From Streptomyces scabiei 87.22 (lineage in GTDB: Bacteria; Actinomycetota; Actinomycetes; Streptomycetales; Streptomycetaceae): a stretch of 64,000 nt of DNA. Below are positions 33,972 through 41,931 of the stretch, one piece after another. How positions within the stretch are numbered: the first letter of the stretch is position 1; each line of letters opens with the position of its first letter. Position numbers and translations under genes: made by a program. The stretch spans positions 2,294,001 to 2,358,000 of the forward strand of contig NC_013929.1 of assembly GCF_000091305.1 (NCBI RefSeq), read 5' to 3'. The notes beneath the pieces were generated by a model, which saw only the letters and a program-made list of their open reading frames with translations, searched no databases and was not told the DNA's origin.

Positions 33972-34841
33972 ATGACCAGGTCGGACACCGGTTTCGTGGA
34001 GACGACGGGCCTGCGTGTCGCCGTCCTCGACGGGGCGGCCGGGGCGTTGCCCGGGGACGGCCGGCCCGCGGCGGACGCGTACCGGCTGACCGGGCGGACC
34101 GGCGGCACCTATCTGCTGGTGGGGGTGGGCGGGACCGGCGCCCCGCTCGCCGGGCGGATCCCGGACGTCCATCTCCGGCCGGGCGACATCTGCTTCTACG
34201 ACGCCGGCCACCCGCCGTCGCCGGATCTGCCCGCGCACTGCCGGCTGAAGGTGTTCCTCGTGTCGCGCGAGGAACTGGGGCTGGAGGACGGCGATCTGCG
34301 GCGCGTCGTGGCGGCCCCGGTCGCCCGGACCTCCCGGCTGGGGACACTGCTGTCGCCGTTCCTGTCCGAGCTGGCCGACACGGTCTCCGCCGATCCCCCG
34401 GTCGCCGAGATGCTCGCCCGCAACGCCGTGAACCTGCTGGCCACCCTCGCCACGGAACGGTCCGGACAGGACGAGGCGCAGACGCCGGGCGTCCGGTCGC
34501 CGATGGTGGCGCGTGTCGTGCGGTTCATCGACGAGCACCTCTCCGACGCGGACCTGTCGCCCGAGGTGATCGCCGGGGCGCACCACATCTCGGTGCGCTA
34601 TCTGCACAAGCTCTTCCGGGACGAGGGCACGACCGTGGGCCGCTGGATCCAGCGCCGCCGTCTGGAGGAGTGCCGCCGCGACCTCGTGCACGGCCTGCGC
34701 AACCGCCGCACCATCGCCTCGGTCGCCGGCCGCTGGGGCTTCCTGAGCGCCACCCACTTCAGCCGGGTGTTCCGGGCGGCGTACGGCATGTCGCCGAGCG
34801 AGTGGCGGGACACGGCGGGACACTCCGGCGGGCGGACCTGA
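33972..34841 (+). CDS. AraC-family transcriptional regulator
   Basis: A 289-residue regulator with an N-terminal cupin-like domain and a C-terminal AraC double HTH (VVRFIDEHLSDADLSPEVIAGAHHISVRYLHKLFRDEGTTVGRWIQRRRLEECRRDL...SVAGRWGFLSATHFSRVFRAAYGMSPSEWR). The ATG at 33972 follows a strong GGAGGAG. It lies upstream of, and in the same direction as, the alpha/beta hydrolase gene 266 bases later, which it may activate. It belongs to the same superfamily as the regulator at 4872 but is not a close copy. Confidence 0.9.
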   Translation: MTRSDTGFVETTGLRVAVLDGAAGALPGDGRPAADAYRLTGRTGGTYLLVGVGGTGAPLAGRIPDVHLRPGDICFYDAGHPPSPDLPAHCRLKVFLVSREELGLEDGDLRRVVAAPVARTSRLGTLLSPFLSELADTVSADPPVAEMLARNAVNLLATLATERSGQDEAQTPGVRSPMVARVVRFIDEHLSDADLSPEVIAGAHHISVRYLHKLFRDEGTTVGRWIQRRRLEECRRDLVHGLRNRRTIASVAGRWGFLSATHFSRVFRAAYGMSPSEWRDTAGHSGGRT

Positions 34842-35034
34842 CCGGCGGCGGCTCGCCCGGTCCGTGCGCTCTCGGACCGGTTCCGGTGCGCCGGCGGGCG
34901 ATCGCCCACGGCTCTCCGCTTCTAGCCTGCCGGCCTGAGCATGCGCCGGACGCGGACGAGGCACCACGCCCGCCCGCCACACGCCTGTCCCGTCAGACGC
35001 ACCGCACGGCACCACACATCAGCACACACACCGC

Positions 35035-35094
35035 ACCAGACGCACCAGACGCACCAGACGCACCAGACGCACCAGACGCACCAGACGCACCAGA
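35035..35094 (+). repeat. 9-bp tandem repeat in the leader of the hydrolase gene
   Basis: Six perfect copies of ACCAGACGC (35035-35088) plus a partial copy, ending just before the AGGAG ribosome site of the hydrolase gene. It lies in the untranslated leader or promoter, so copy number could vary without damaging a protein. It is too short and spacer-free to be a CRISPR. Confidence 0.95.
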
Positions 35095-35107
35095 CCAGGA
35101 GATCCCC

Positions 35108-36079
35108 ATGTCCGACACCTTCGAGCCGACCCGCCCGGTCCTGGAACCGGCGGCCGCCGCGTTCGCGGAGGCCACCGCCAACCCGCCCTTCCTCTTCGAA
35201 CTGCCGCCCGCCGAGGGACGGAAGGCGGTGGACGAGGTGCAGTCCGGCGCGATCGCGAAACCGGAGATCGACGAGGAGTGGGTCACCGTCTCGGGCGGTC
35301 CGACGGGCAGTGTGCGGGCGCGGATCGTGCGGCCCGCCGGTGCCGAGGGCGTCCTGCCGGTGGTGCTCTACATCCACGGCGCGGGCTGGGTGTTCGGCAA
35401 CGCGCACACCCACGACCGCCTGGTGCGCGAACTGGCCGTCGGCGCGAACGCCGCCGTGGTCTTCCCCGAGTACGACCTCTCCCCCGAGGCCCGCTACCCG
35501 GTCGCCATCGAGCAGAACTACACGGTCGCCAGGTGGGTCGTCGAGCAGGGCGCCTCCAAGGACCTGGACGGCACCCGGCTGGCCGTCGCCGGGGACTCGG
35601 TCGGCGGCAACATGACCGCCGCGCTGACCCTGATGGCCAAGCAGCGCGGTGACGTGCCGCTGGTCCAGCAGGTGCTGTTCTACCCGGTGACGGACGCGAG
35701 CTTCGACACCGCCTCCTACCACCAGTTCGCGACCGGCTACTTCCTGCGCCGCGACGGCATGCAGTGGTTCTGGGACCAGTACACGGCCGACGAGGCCGAG
35801 CGCGCCCAGATCACCGCCTCCCCGCTGCGGGCGGGCGTCGAGCAGCTCAGGGACCTGCCCCCGGCCCTGGTGATCACCGGCGAGGCGGACGTCCTGCGCG
35901 ACGAGGGCGAGGCGTACGCCAACAAGCTGCGCGAGGCGGGCGTGGCCGTGACCGCCGTGCGTTTCCAGGGCGTCATCCACGACTTCGTCATGCTCGACGC
36001 CCTGCGCGGCACACACGCCGCGCAGGCCGCGATCACCCTGGCCACGGGCACGCTGCGCACGGCCCTGCACGGCGGCTGA
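35108..36079 (+). CDS. Alpha/beta hydrolase of the hormone-sensitive lipase family
   Basis: A 323-residue esterase/lipase. The oxyanion-hole motif is H90GAGW (the family HGGGx). The nucleophile is Ser164 in AGDSVGGN, and the acid and His are likely in the GEADVLRDEGEAYANKL and VIHDFVMLDAL segments. The ATG at 35108 with AGGAG at 35097-35101 is clearly the start; the frame stays open upstream only because the leader is a 9-bp repeat. It is probably a cytoplasmic short-chain esterase. Its neighbour upstream is an AraC-type regulator. Confidence 0.93.
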   Translation: MSDTFEPTRPVLEPAAAAFAEATANPPFLFELPPAEGRKAVDEVQSGAIAKPEIDEEWVTVSGGPTGSVRARIVRPAGAEGVLPVVLYIHGAGWVFGNAHTHDRLVRELAVGANAAVVFPEYDLSPEARYPVAIEQNYTVARWVVEQGASKDLDGTRLAVAGDSVGGNMTAALTLMAKQRGDVPLVQQVLFYPVTDASFDTASYHQFATGYFLRRDGMQWFWDQYTADEAERAQITASPLRAGVEQLRDLPPALVITGEADVLRDEGEAYANKLREAGVAVTAVRFQGVIHDFVMLDALRGTHAAQAAITLATGTLRTALHGG

Positions 36080-36141
36080 GCCACCCGGCGACCGGCCCGC
36101 CACAGGCCGGTCGCCGTCCGGTCGTCAGCTCTCGTCGGCGG

Positions 36142-36549
36142 TCAGCTCTCGTCGGCGGTCAGCGTCAGCGAGATGCTGTTGATGCAGTACCGCTGGTCGG
36201 TCGGGGTGGCGTACCCCTCGCCCTCGAAGACGTGCCCGAGGTGCGAGCCGCACCGGGCGCAGCGCACCTCGGTGCGGACCATGCCGTGCGACCGGTCGGA
36301 CAGCAGCTCCACCGCGTCGGTGTCCTTCGGGTCGTAGAAGGACGGCCAGCCGCAGTGCGACTCGAACTTCGTGTCGGAGGTGAAGAGTTCGGCACCGCAG
36401 GCGCGACAGGAGTAGACGCCCTTGGTCTTGGTGTCGGTGTACTCACCGACGAACGCGGGCTCCGTGCCGGCCTGCCGGAGCACGGCGTACTCGGCCGGTG
36501 TCAGCTCCGCGCGCCACTGCTCGTCCGGCTTCTCGACGTCGTACGACAT
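36142..36549 (-). CDS. msrB: Peptide-methionine (R)-S-oxide reductase
   Basis: A 135-residue MsrB. Two zinc CxxC pairs (SCRACG and RCARCG) are present. The catalytic Cys122 lies in QRYCINSISL, and the HCGWPSF and VFEGEG motifs are canonical. It repairs methionine-R-sulfoxide in oxidised proteins with thioredoxin. It lies 13 bases downstream of murC on the same strand, so co-transcription is likely. The stop codon falls inside a 17-bp tandem duplication (36124-36157). Confidence 0.97.
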   Translation of the reverse strand: MSYDVEKPDEQWRAELTPAEYAVLRQAGTEPAFVGEYTDTKTKGVYSCRACGAELFTSDTKFESHCGWPSFYDPKDTDAVELLSDRSHGMVRTEVRCARCGSHLGHVFEGEGYATPTDQRYCINSISLTLTADES

Positions 36550-36562
36550 GCGTCTCAGCCCC

Positions 36563-37948
36563 TCATTCGGAGAGTCGGTCCAGGATCTGCGGGCCCAGGT
36601 CCGTCACGTCACCCGCGCCCATGGTGAGAACGAGATCACCGGGCTTCGCCATTCCCGCGATCGTGCCGGGCACCTCCGCCTTGTCGTGCAGGGCCGTCAC
36701 GTCCGCGCCCGCGCTCCGCGCCGCCGCGATGATCAGTTCGCTGGTGACTCCGGGGATCGGGTCCTCACGGGCCGGGTAGATGTCGAGGACGACCGAGGCG
36801 TCCGCGAGCGCCAGGGACTGCCCCATCTCGGTGCCCAGCTCCTGGGTGCGGGAGAACAGGTGCGGCTGGAAGACCACCAGGATCCGCGCGTCCCCGGCGG
36901 CCGACCGCATGGCCTCCAGGTCGGCGGTCATCTCGGTGGGGTGGTGGGCGTAGGAGTCGATCACCTGGACGCCCCGCGCCTCGCCCTTGAGCTGCAGGCG
37001 CCGCTTCACCCCGGTGTACGCCGCCAGCGCGGGCGCCAGTTCGGCCGCCGGCACCCCGAGGGCGACGCCCGCGGCCAGCGCGGCCACGGCGTTGTGCGCG
37101 TAGTGCCGTCCCGGCACGGACACGGCGAAGGTGATCTCCTGCCCGTCCAGCAGGACCGTGACCTCGCTCTTCAGGCCCTGTGCGACGACCGACAGCACCC
37201 GCACGTCGGCGTCCTCGCGCTCGCCGTACGTCACGACGCGCACCCCGGACAGCCGGGAGGTCAGCTCCCGCGCGCCCTCGTGGTCGGCGGAGATCACCAG
37301 GGTGCCGCCGGGCACGATCCGGCCCGCGAACGTCTCGAAGGACGCGTAGATCTCGTCCATGGAGGCGTAGTTGGCGTGGTGGTCCAGCTCGACGTTGAGG
37401 ACGATCGCGACCTCGGGGGCGTACTTGTGGAAGCTCCGGTCGCTCTCGTCCGCCTCGGCGACGAAGATCTCCCCGTCCCCGTGCAGCGCGTTGGACCCGG
37501 GCACGTCGAGGTCGCCGCCGATGGCGTACGACGGCTTCAGTCCCAGCTCGCCCAGCGAGACCGCCAGCATGGACGTCGTGGTGGTCTTGCCGTGCGTCCC
37601 GGCCACGGCGATCGGCCGCAGACCGTCCATCAGCCGGGCGAGCGCGTCCGACCGGTGGACCACGGGGATCCCCAGCTCGGCGGCGCGGGCCAGCTCGGGG
37701 TTGTCGGCCCGGATCGCCGACGACACGACGACGCAGGTGGCGTCGTCCGCGAGGTGGCCCGCCGCGTGCCCGATGTGCACGGTCGCCCCGAGCGCCCGCA
37801 GCGCCTCGGCCGTCTCCGACTCCTTGGCGTCGCTGCCGGCGACCTTCGCCCCGCGCTGCGCCAGGATCTTGGCGATCCCGGACATCCCGGCCCCACCGAT
37901 CCCGATGAAGTGCGGCCGATCCATGGCGGAAGGCAGTCCGGGTGCCAT
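36563..37948 (-). CDS. murC: UDP-N-acetylmuramate--L-alanine ligase
   Basis: A 461-residue Mur ligase. The N-terminal UDP-binding FIGIGGAGMSGIAKILAQRG, the ATP-binding GTHGKTTTT at about 115-123, AEADESDRSF and the Mur ligase C-terminal segment (VIDSYAHHPTEMTADLEAM) are all present. It adds L-Ala to UDP-MurNAc in cytoplasmic peptidoglycan synthesis. ATG 37948 follows GGAGAAC. It lies outside the dcw division cluster, as in other Streptomyces. Confidence 0.97.
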   Translation of the reverse strand: MAPGLPSAMDRPHFIGIGGAGMSGIAKILAQRGAKVAGSDAKESETAEALRALGATVHIGHAAGHLADDATCVVVSSAIRADNPELARAAELGIPVVHRSDALARLMDGLRPIAVAGTHGKTTTTSMLAVSLGELGLKPSYAIGGDLDVPGSNALHGDGEIFVAEADESDRSFHKYAPEVAIVLNVELDHHANYASMDEIYASFETFAGRIVPGGTLVISADHEGARELTSRLSGVRVVTYGEREDADVRVLSVVAQGLKSEVTVLLDGQEITFAVSVPGRHYAHNAVAALAAGVALGVPAAELAPALAAYTGVKRRLQLKGEARGVQVIDSYAHHPTEMTADLEAMRSAAGDARILVVFQPHLFSRTQELGTEMGQSLALADASVVLDIYPAREDPIPGVTSELIIAAARSAGADVTALHDKAEVPGTIAGMAKPGDLVLTMGAGDVTDLGPQILDRLSE

Positions 37949-38076
37949 GTCTGTTCTCCAAGCGACGGTACGAAGACGATCCGCGCCCCACAGCAGGCGC
38001 GCCCCCACCCTAGCCACACACCTCGGCGCCCATGTAGCCGTGGCCGGGGGCCGCGCCCTCCGGGGGCGCGCCTCGT

Positions 38077-38556
38077 CTACGCCCGGCTGTGCGAGAACAG
38101 CTTCAGCACCGGCACCCCGACCTTGTGCCGCGCCCGGGAGGCCCAGTCCCGGTGGAAGAACTCCTCCACGTAGTGGGGATCGGTGAGCACCAGCACCTCA
38201 TCGGCCCCCACCTCCTCCACCAGCGACTTCAGCGCGTCCAGCGGGTGGTCCTCGATCAGCCGGCCCTCGGCCTCGCTCCCGGCAGCCCGCAACGCCTGCA
38301 ACGACACCTCCAGGGCCCGCTCCCCGGCGTCGAGCGCCTGCTCCCCCTCCGGCGTCTCCCCTTCACGGGCCGCCTCGTCCAGTTCGCCGAGGGCGAGGTC
38401 GTCGATGGCTCGCAGCAGCCGGTCGGCCTGATTGCCCCGGGGCTGGAGCAGCACATGGAAGAAGGCCCGCTCGTCGCCGTGCAGGTTCGTGACGAACTCC
38501 ACGTCCGCCGACGTCAGAGCCTTCTCGATCATCAATACGCTGGTGAACGACACCAC
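38077..38556 (-). CDS. Conserved hypothetical, universal-stress-protein-like
   Basis: A 159-residue protein without a clear enzymatic motif. The pattern VEFVTNLHGDERAFFHVLLQPRGNQADRLLRAIDDLALGELDEA...ADEVLVLTDPHYVEEFFHRDWASRARHKVGVPVLKLFSH suggests a small alpha/beta sandwich related to Usp proteins, with a C-terminal strand like theirs. The GGSG-type nucleotide loop of ATP-binding Usp proteins is absent. GTG 38556 or GTG 38553 is the start. It lies about 130 bases upstream of murC on the same strand and is probably actinobacterium-specific. Database labels such as indole-3-glycerol phosphate synthase would not be supported by the sequence. Confidence 0.8.
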   Translation of the reverse strand: MVSFTSVLMIEKALTSADVEFVTNLHGDERAFFHVLLQPRGNQADRLLRAIDDLALGELDEAAREGETPEGEQALDAGERALEVSLQALRAAGSEAEGRLIEDHPLDALKSLVEEVGADEVLVLTDPHYVEEFFHRDWASRARHKVGVPVLKLFSHSRA

Positions 38557-38653
38557 AGGCGCCCTTCTCGTCGGAGGGCCCCGCGGGCCCTCACTCCTCA
38601 GGGTTCTAGTGTGCCCGGCGAACGCTGAACGGAACGGAAGATTCCGCCCGCTT

Positions 38654-39484
38654 TCACGTACGACGGTAACGACCGAACAGGAACCCGCCCTCCTCCAGCA
38701 GCGAGGCGAGCGCGAAGCGCTTGGGCACCTGCACGGAGGGTCCTCCGGCGATCCGCTGGGCGTCCCCGGCCGTGAGCATCGGCGACACGGTCAGACACAG
38801 TTCGTCGAGGACGTCGGAGGCGATCAGCTGCCCCAGCAGCCGGGGCCCGCCCTCGCCGAGCAGGCGGGTCAGCCCCAGGCCCGCGAGGGCCCGTACGGCG
38901 CGCGCGGGGTCGACCCCCGCGCCGTCGCCGGCGACCAGGACCCGGACACCGGCCTTCTCGGCGGCCGCCACCCGGTCGGAGGGCGCGGCGGCACCGGTCA
39001 GCAGGAGGGTGGGGACGGAGGACGAGGCGAACAGCGGCAGCGAGAAGTCCAGGTCCAGACTCGCGCTCACCACGGCGACGGCCGGCGCGGGCGTCTGCCC
39101 GGCCGCCCGGCGCGCCTCGGCGAACGCCTCGCGCGCCCGGGCCGGGCGGTACCCCTCCTGGCGTACGGTCTCCGCGCCGACGACCACCACGTCCGCGAGC
39201 CCCCGCAGGGTGCCGAAGATCCGCATGTCGGCGTCGCTGGAGATCGGCTGCGAGCGGCCGTCGTGCTGGGCGGCGCCGTCGAGCGTGGACACCATGTTGA
39301 CGCGCAGCCACGGCTCCCGGCCGCCCGGCGCCGCCGCGGGATAGGCGTACGCGGCGGCCAGCTCGGCGAGGCTCCACTCCCGGTCGGCGGAGCCGGGCGT
39401 CCGTACCGCGGCCGCCTCCGCACCGCCGGCCGCGCCGGGTGCCGGGGCCACTGTCTCTTCGGTCACAGGGAACAGGCGTCGCAT
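38654..39484 (-). CDS. RibD C-terminal-type (pyrimidine) reductase
   Basis: A 276-residue dihydrofolate-reductase-fold protein of the RibD_C family. WLRVNMVSTLDGAAQHDGRSQPISSDADMRIFGTLRGLADVVVVGAETVRQEGYRPA is characteristic, as is LLGEGGPRLLGQLIASDVLDELCLTVSPML. It probably reduces a ribosylamino-pyrimidine or a related substrate with NADPH. There are no other riboflavin genes nearby. ATG 39484 is about 7 bases from a CAGACT -10-like element, so the mRNA may be leaderless. It diverges from zapE, with only 37 bases between the start codons. Confidence 0.92.
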   Translation of the reverse strand: MRRLFPVTEETVAPAPGAAGGAEAAAVRTPGSADREWSLAELAAAYAYPAAAPGGREPWLRVNMVSTLDGAAQHDGRSQPISSDADMRIFGTLRGLADVVVVGAETVRQEGYRPARAREAFAEARRAAGQTPAPAVAVVSASLDLDFSLPLFASSSVPTLLLTGAAAPSDRVAAAEKAGVRVLVAGDGAGVDPARAVRALAGLGLTRLLGEGGPRLLGQLIASDVLDELCLTVSPMLTAGDAQRIAGGPSVQVPKRFALASLLEEGGFLFGRYRRT

Positions 39485-39491
39485 GTCCTGC

Positions 39492-39513
39492 AGTCTGGCA
39501 CGACCCTTAGACT
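39492..39513. promoter_or_regulatory. Divergent leaderless promoters, ribD-like gene / zapE
   Basis: CAGACT on the minus strand (39492-39497) lies 7 bases before the reductase ATG, and TAGACT on the plus strand (39508-39513) lies 8 bases before the zapE GTG. Both have the position expected of -10 elements producing leaderless mRNAs. The two promoters must share their -35 space, so polymerase binding may be mutually exclusive. Confidence 0.6.
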
Positions 39514-39521
39514 CGGTAACC

Positions 39522-40637
39522 GTGTCGTCGTCCTCAGCCACCGTGTCCGGAATCGGCCCGATACCCGAAGCGGGCCCCTCGTCCCTGTGCACCCGCGAGC
39601 CCCATGTCCCCGCGGACCGGCTCGTCGCCGAGATGGTGCCGCCGCCCCGCTTCGACGCGGTGCGCTTCGACACGTACCTCCCGGACCCGAACCAGCCCAG
39701 CCAGACCGAGGCCGTCCGCGTCCTGAGCGGTTTCGCGGCGGGCCTCGGCGGGGCGCACGCGACCGGCGCGGGCAGGCGCGGCCTCCTCGGCTCCCTCGGC
39801 TTCGGCAGGGCGAAGGCCCCCAAGGTCCCGGCGGGCCCGCGCGGTGCCTACCTGGACGGCGGTTACGGCGTCGGCAAGACCCACCTCCTCGCCTCCCTGT
39901 GGCACGCCACCCCGGCCGAGCCCTCGCTCAAGGCCTTCGGCACCTTCGTGGAGCTGACGAACCTGGTCGGCGCCCTCGGTTTCCAGAAGACGGTCCAGAC
40001 GCTCTCGGGGCACCGCCTGCTGTGCATCGACGAGTTCGAGCTGGACGACCCGGGCGACACCGTCCTGGTCTCGACCCTGCTCGGCAAGCTGGTCGACGCG
40101 GGCGTGGCCCTGGCCGCCACCTCGAACACGCTGCCGGGCAAGCTCGGCGAGGGCCGGTTCGCGTCGGTCGACTTCCTGCGCGAGATCCAGGGCCTGTCGG
40201 CCCACTTCCGCTCGCTGCGCATCGACGGCGAGGACTACCGCCACCGCGGTCTGCCCGAGGCCCCGGCGCCGTACTCCGACGAGGAGGTCACCAAGGCGGC
40301 GTACGCCACCGAGGGCGCCTCGCTCGACGACTTCCCGCATCTGCTGGACCACCTCGCGCGTGTCCACCCGAGCCGGTACGGCGCGCTCACGGACGGTCTG
40401 AAAGCGGTCTGCCTGACCGACGTCCAGCCGGTCCCGGACCAGTCGACGGCCCTGCGGCTCGTGGTGCTCGCCGACCGGCTGTACGACCGCGAGGTGCCCG
40501 TGCTCGCCTCCGGGCTCCCCTTCGACCGGCTGTTCAGCGAGGAGATGCTGAACGGCGGCTACCGCAAGAAGTACTTCCGCGCCATCTCGCGCCTCACCGC
40601 CCTCGCGCGCGACGCGAAGCGACTCGTGGAGCACTGA
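39522..40637 (+). CDS. zapE: Cell-division ATPase ZapE (AFG1-like)
   Basis: A 371-residue AFG1/ZapE-type AAA-like ATPase. Walker A is GGYGVGKT at residues 113-120 and Walker B LLCIDEFELDDPGD. The family's ATSNTLPGKLGEGRF and late RLVVLADRLYDREV segments are present. An insertion at about 80-105 (GAGRRGLLGSLGFGRAKAPKV) is unusual and basic. ZapE/AFG1 proteins act on FtsZ rings in proteobacteria and in mitochondrial protein quality control; the role in Streptomyces is not established. GTG 39522 fits a leaderless start. Confidence 0.9.
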   Translation: MSSSSATVSGIGPIPEAGPSSLCTREPHVPADRLVAEMVPPPRFDAVRFDTYLPDPNQPSQTEAVRVLSGFAAGLGGAHATGAGRRGLLGSLGFGRAKAPKVPAGPRGAYLDGGYGVGKTHLLASLWHATPAEPSLKAFGTFVELTNLVGALGFQKTVQTLSGHRLLCIDEFELDDPGDTVLVSTLLGKLVDAGVALAATSNTLPGKLGEGRFASVDFLREIQGLSAHFRSLRIDGEDYRHRGLPEAPAPYSDEEVTKAAYATEGASLDDFPHLLDHLARVHPSRYGALTDGLKAVCLTDVQPVPDQSTALRLVVLADRLYDREVPVLASGLPFDRLFSEEMLNGGYRKKYFRAISRLTALARDAKRLVEH

Positions 40638-40746
40638 TCCCACCAGCAGCGATCACGTACCGCCCCTGACGAACTCCCCCAGGTCAAGGGTCGATTTCGG
40701 CCAACCCGCCCACGCTTTTCAGGCTCTCTTCAGCTCGCAACGTTAA

Positions 40747-40778
40747 GTTAACCCTGCAAACAACTTTGCAGGGTTAAC
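40747..40778. terminator. AT-rich 14-bp hairpin after zapE
   Basis: Perfect stem GTTAACCCTGCAAA / TTTGCAGGGTTAAC with loop CAAC, 110 bases after zapE. It may terminate zapE, but its modest GC content and position 8 bases before the TTGACCA repeats make an operator role equally possible. Confidence 0.55.
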
Positions 40779-40785
40779 GTGTTTC

Positions 40786-40814
40786 TTGACCAGTGATTGA
40801 CCAACGGTTGACCA
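40786..40814 (+). promoter_or_regulatory. Three TTGACCA direct repeats at 11-bp period
   Basis: TTGACCA occurs at 40786, 40797 and 40808, each separated by 4 bases. Heptamers at 11-bp period are the signature of OmpR-type winged-helix binding (SARPs, AfsR, PhoP). They lie 59-87 bases before the start of the secreted-protein gene. Confidence 0.6.
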
Positions 40815-40872
40815 ACTCGGGCACCTGTGGACGCGTGGAAGACAGCGAGAACTGCCAGGGAGGAGGCCCCTT

Positions 40873-41271
40873 TTGCGTGGTACGACGACCCGGACCGCTC
40901 TGTCGGCCCTAGCCGCCGTCCTGCTCACCCTCACGTTCTTCGCTCCCGCGGCTTCCTTCGCAGCCGCGCACACACCGGGTCATGTCAAGGCCAAAGCCGA
41001 GCCCGGAAACACTCCCACCGCGAAGCCGGTGCGTGACAAGGCGGCCACCCACCGCACATGCGCACCCGTTCAGGACCCGACCGGTCCGCTCCGCACCCGC
41101 GACCGGCATCGCGCGGCACCGCACACCGTTCCCGGTCCCCCCGCGCGTCCGTCGCGGGAGGAGGACCCGACGGCCACGAGCCGGTCCGAACCTCCCTCGC
41201 CCCGGCACCCCCGGGCGGCGAGATCCCGTACGGCCCCCACCCCGGCCGCTCTCCAGGTCTTCCGCTGCTGA
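40873..41271 (+). CDS. Small secreted basic, Pro-rich protein
   Basis: A 132-residue protein with a Sec-type signal peptide (RGTTTRTALSALAAVLLTLTFFAPAASFA-A, cleavage near residue 30). The mature part is Arg/Pro/Thr-rich and low-complexity, with two Cys residues (CAPVQD and the final FRC). The TTG at 40873 has AGGAGG 6 bases upstream. I recognise no family. It lies beneath a striking repeat-containing control region, so its expression is probably regulated. The C-terminal two-thirds could be partly spurious, but the signal peptide and ribosome site are convincing. Confidence 0.65.
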   Translation: MRGTTTRTALSALAAVLLTLTFFAPAASFAAAHTPGHVKAKAEPGNTPTAKPVRDKAATHRTCAPVQDPTGPLRTRDRHRAAPHTVPGPPARPSREEDPTATSRSEPPSPRHPRAARSRTAPTPAALQVFRC

Positions 41272-41352
41272 GCCACGTCAGCCCGTTCCCCCCACACCTT
41301 GCCGTGCGAGCCCGACGCGCCGCCGAGGCGCGCCAGGAGGAGTCACCCCATC

Positions 41353-41931
41353 ATGCAGCCCCTCATCGACAACGCCCGTACCTTCGGACAGCGCCCTGAG
41401 GAGTTCGCCAGGCTGGCCGAAGGCCAGTCCCCCGAGGTCCTGTTCATCACCTGCTCCGATTCGCGGGTCGTCCCGGCCCTGATCACGGGCGCCCGCCCCG
41501 GCGAGCTCTTCGAGCTGCGCACCGCCGGCAACATCGTCCCCCCGTACGCCCCCGAGCGCCCCACCGGCGAGACGGCCACCATCGAGTACGCCGTGGAGGT
41601 CCTCGGCGTCACCGACATCGTGGTCTGCGGGCACTCGCACTGCGGGGCCGTCGGCGCCCTGGTGCGCGGCGACGACCTGGACGCCGTACCGGCCGTCCGG
41701 GACTGGCTGACCCACGCCACCCCGCGCCCCGAGGGGGCCGTCGAGGACCCGGCCGTCGCCGACGGTGTGCAGAACCACGTCCTCAGCCAGCTGCTGCGCC
41801 TGCGGTCCTACCCGTGCGTGGAGAAGCGTCTCGCCGACGGCCGGCTGCGGCTGCGCGGCTGGTACTACGAGGTCCACACCGGTGCGGTGCGCGAACACCG
41901 CGCGGACACCGACCGGTTCGAGACCCTGTGA
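41353..41931 (+). CDS. Beta-class carbonic anhydrase
   Basis: A 192-residue beta-carbonic anhydrase. The zinc ligands Cys34, His94 and Cys97 and the Asp36-Arg38 dyad are visible in ITCSDSR and CGHSHCG. The conserved GNIVPPY and E..IEYAV.VLGV segments are present. It interconverts CO2 and bicarbonate in the cytoplasm. Its TGA overlaps the GTG of the SulP transporter gene (GTGA), so the two are translationally coupled. Confidence 0.96.
   Translation: MQPLIDNARTFGQRPEEFARLAEGQSPEVLFITCSDSRVVPALITGARPGELFELRTAGNIVPPYAPERPTGETATIEYAVEVLGVTDIVVCGHSHCGAVGALVRGDDLDAVPAVRDWLTHATPRPEGAVEDPAVADGVQNHVLSQLLRLRSYPCVEKRLADGRLRLRGWYYEVHTGAVREHRADTDRFETL

Noticed and set aside
26322..35000. Possible secondary-metabolite cluster (SARP regulators, FAD monooxygenase, GNAT, hydrolase)
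   Set aside because: No PKS, NRPS, terpene, RiPP precursor or other core biosynthetic gene is present, and the intervening genes look unrelated.
35035..35094. Possible CRISPR array
   Set aside because: Nine-base units without spacers; a simple tandem repeat. No cas genes in the window.
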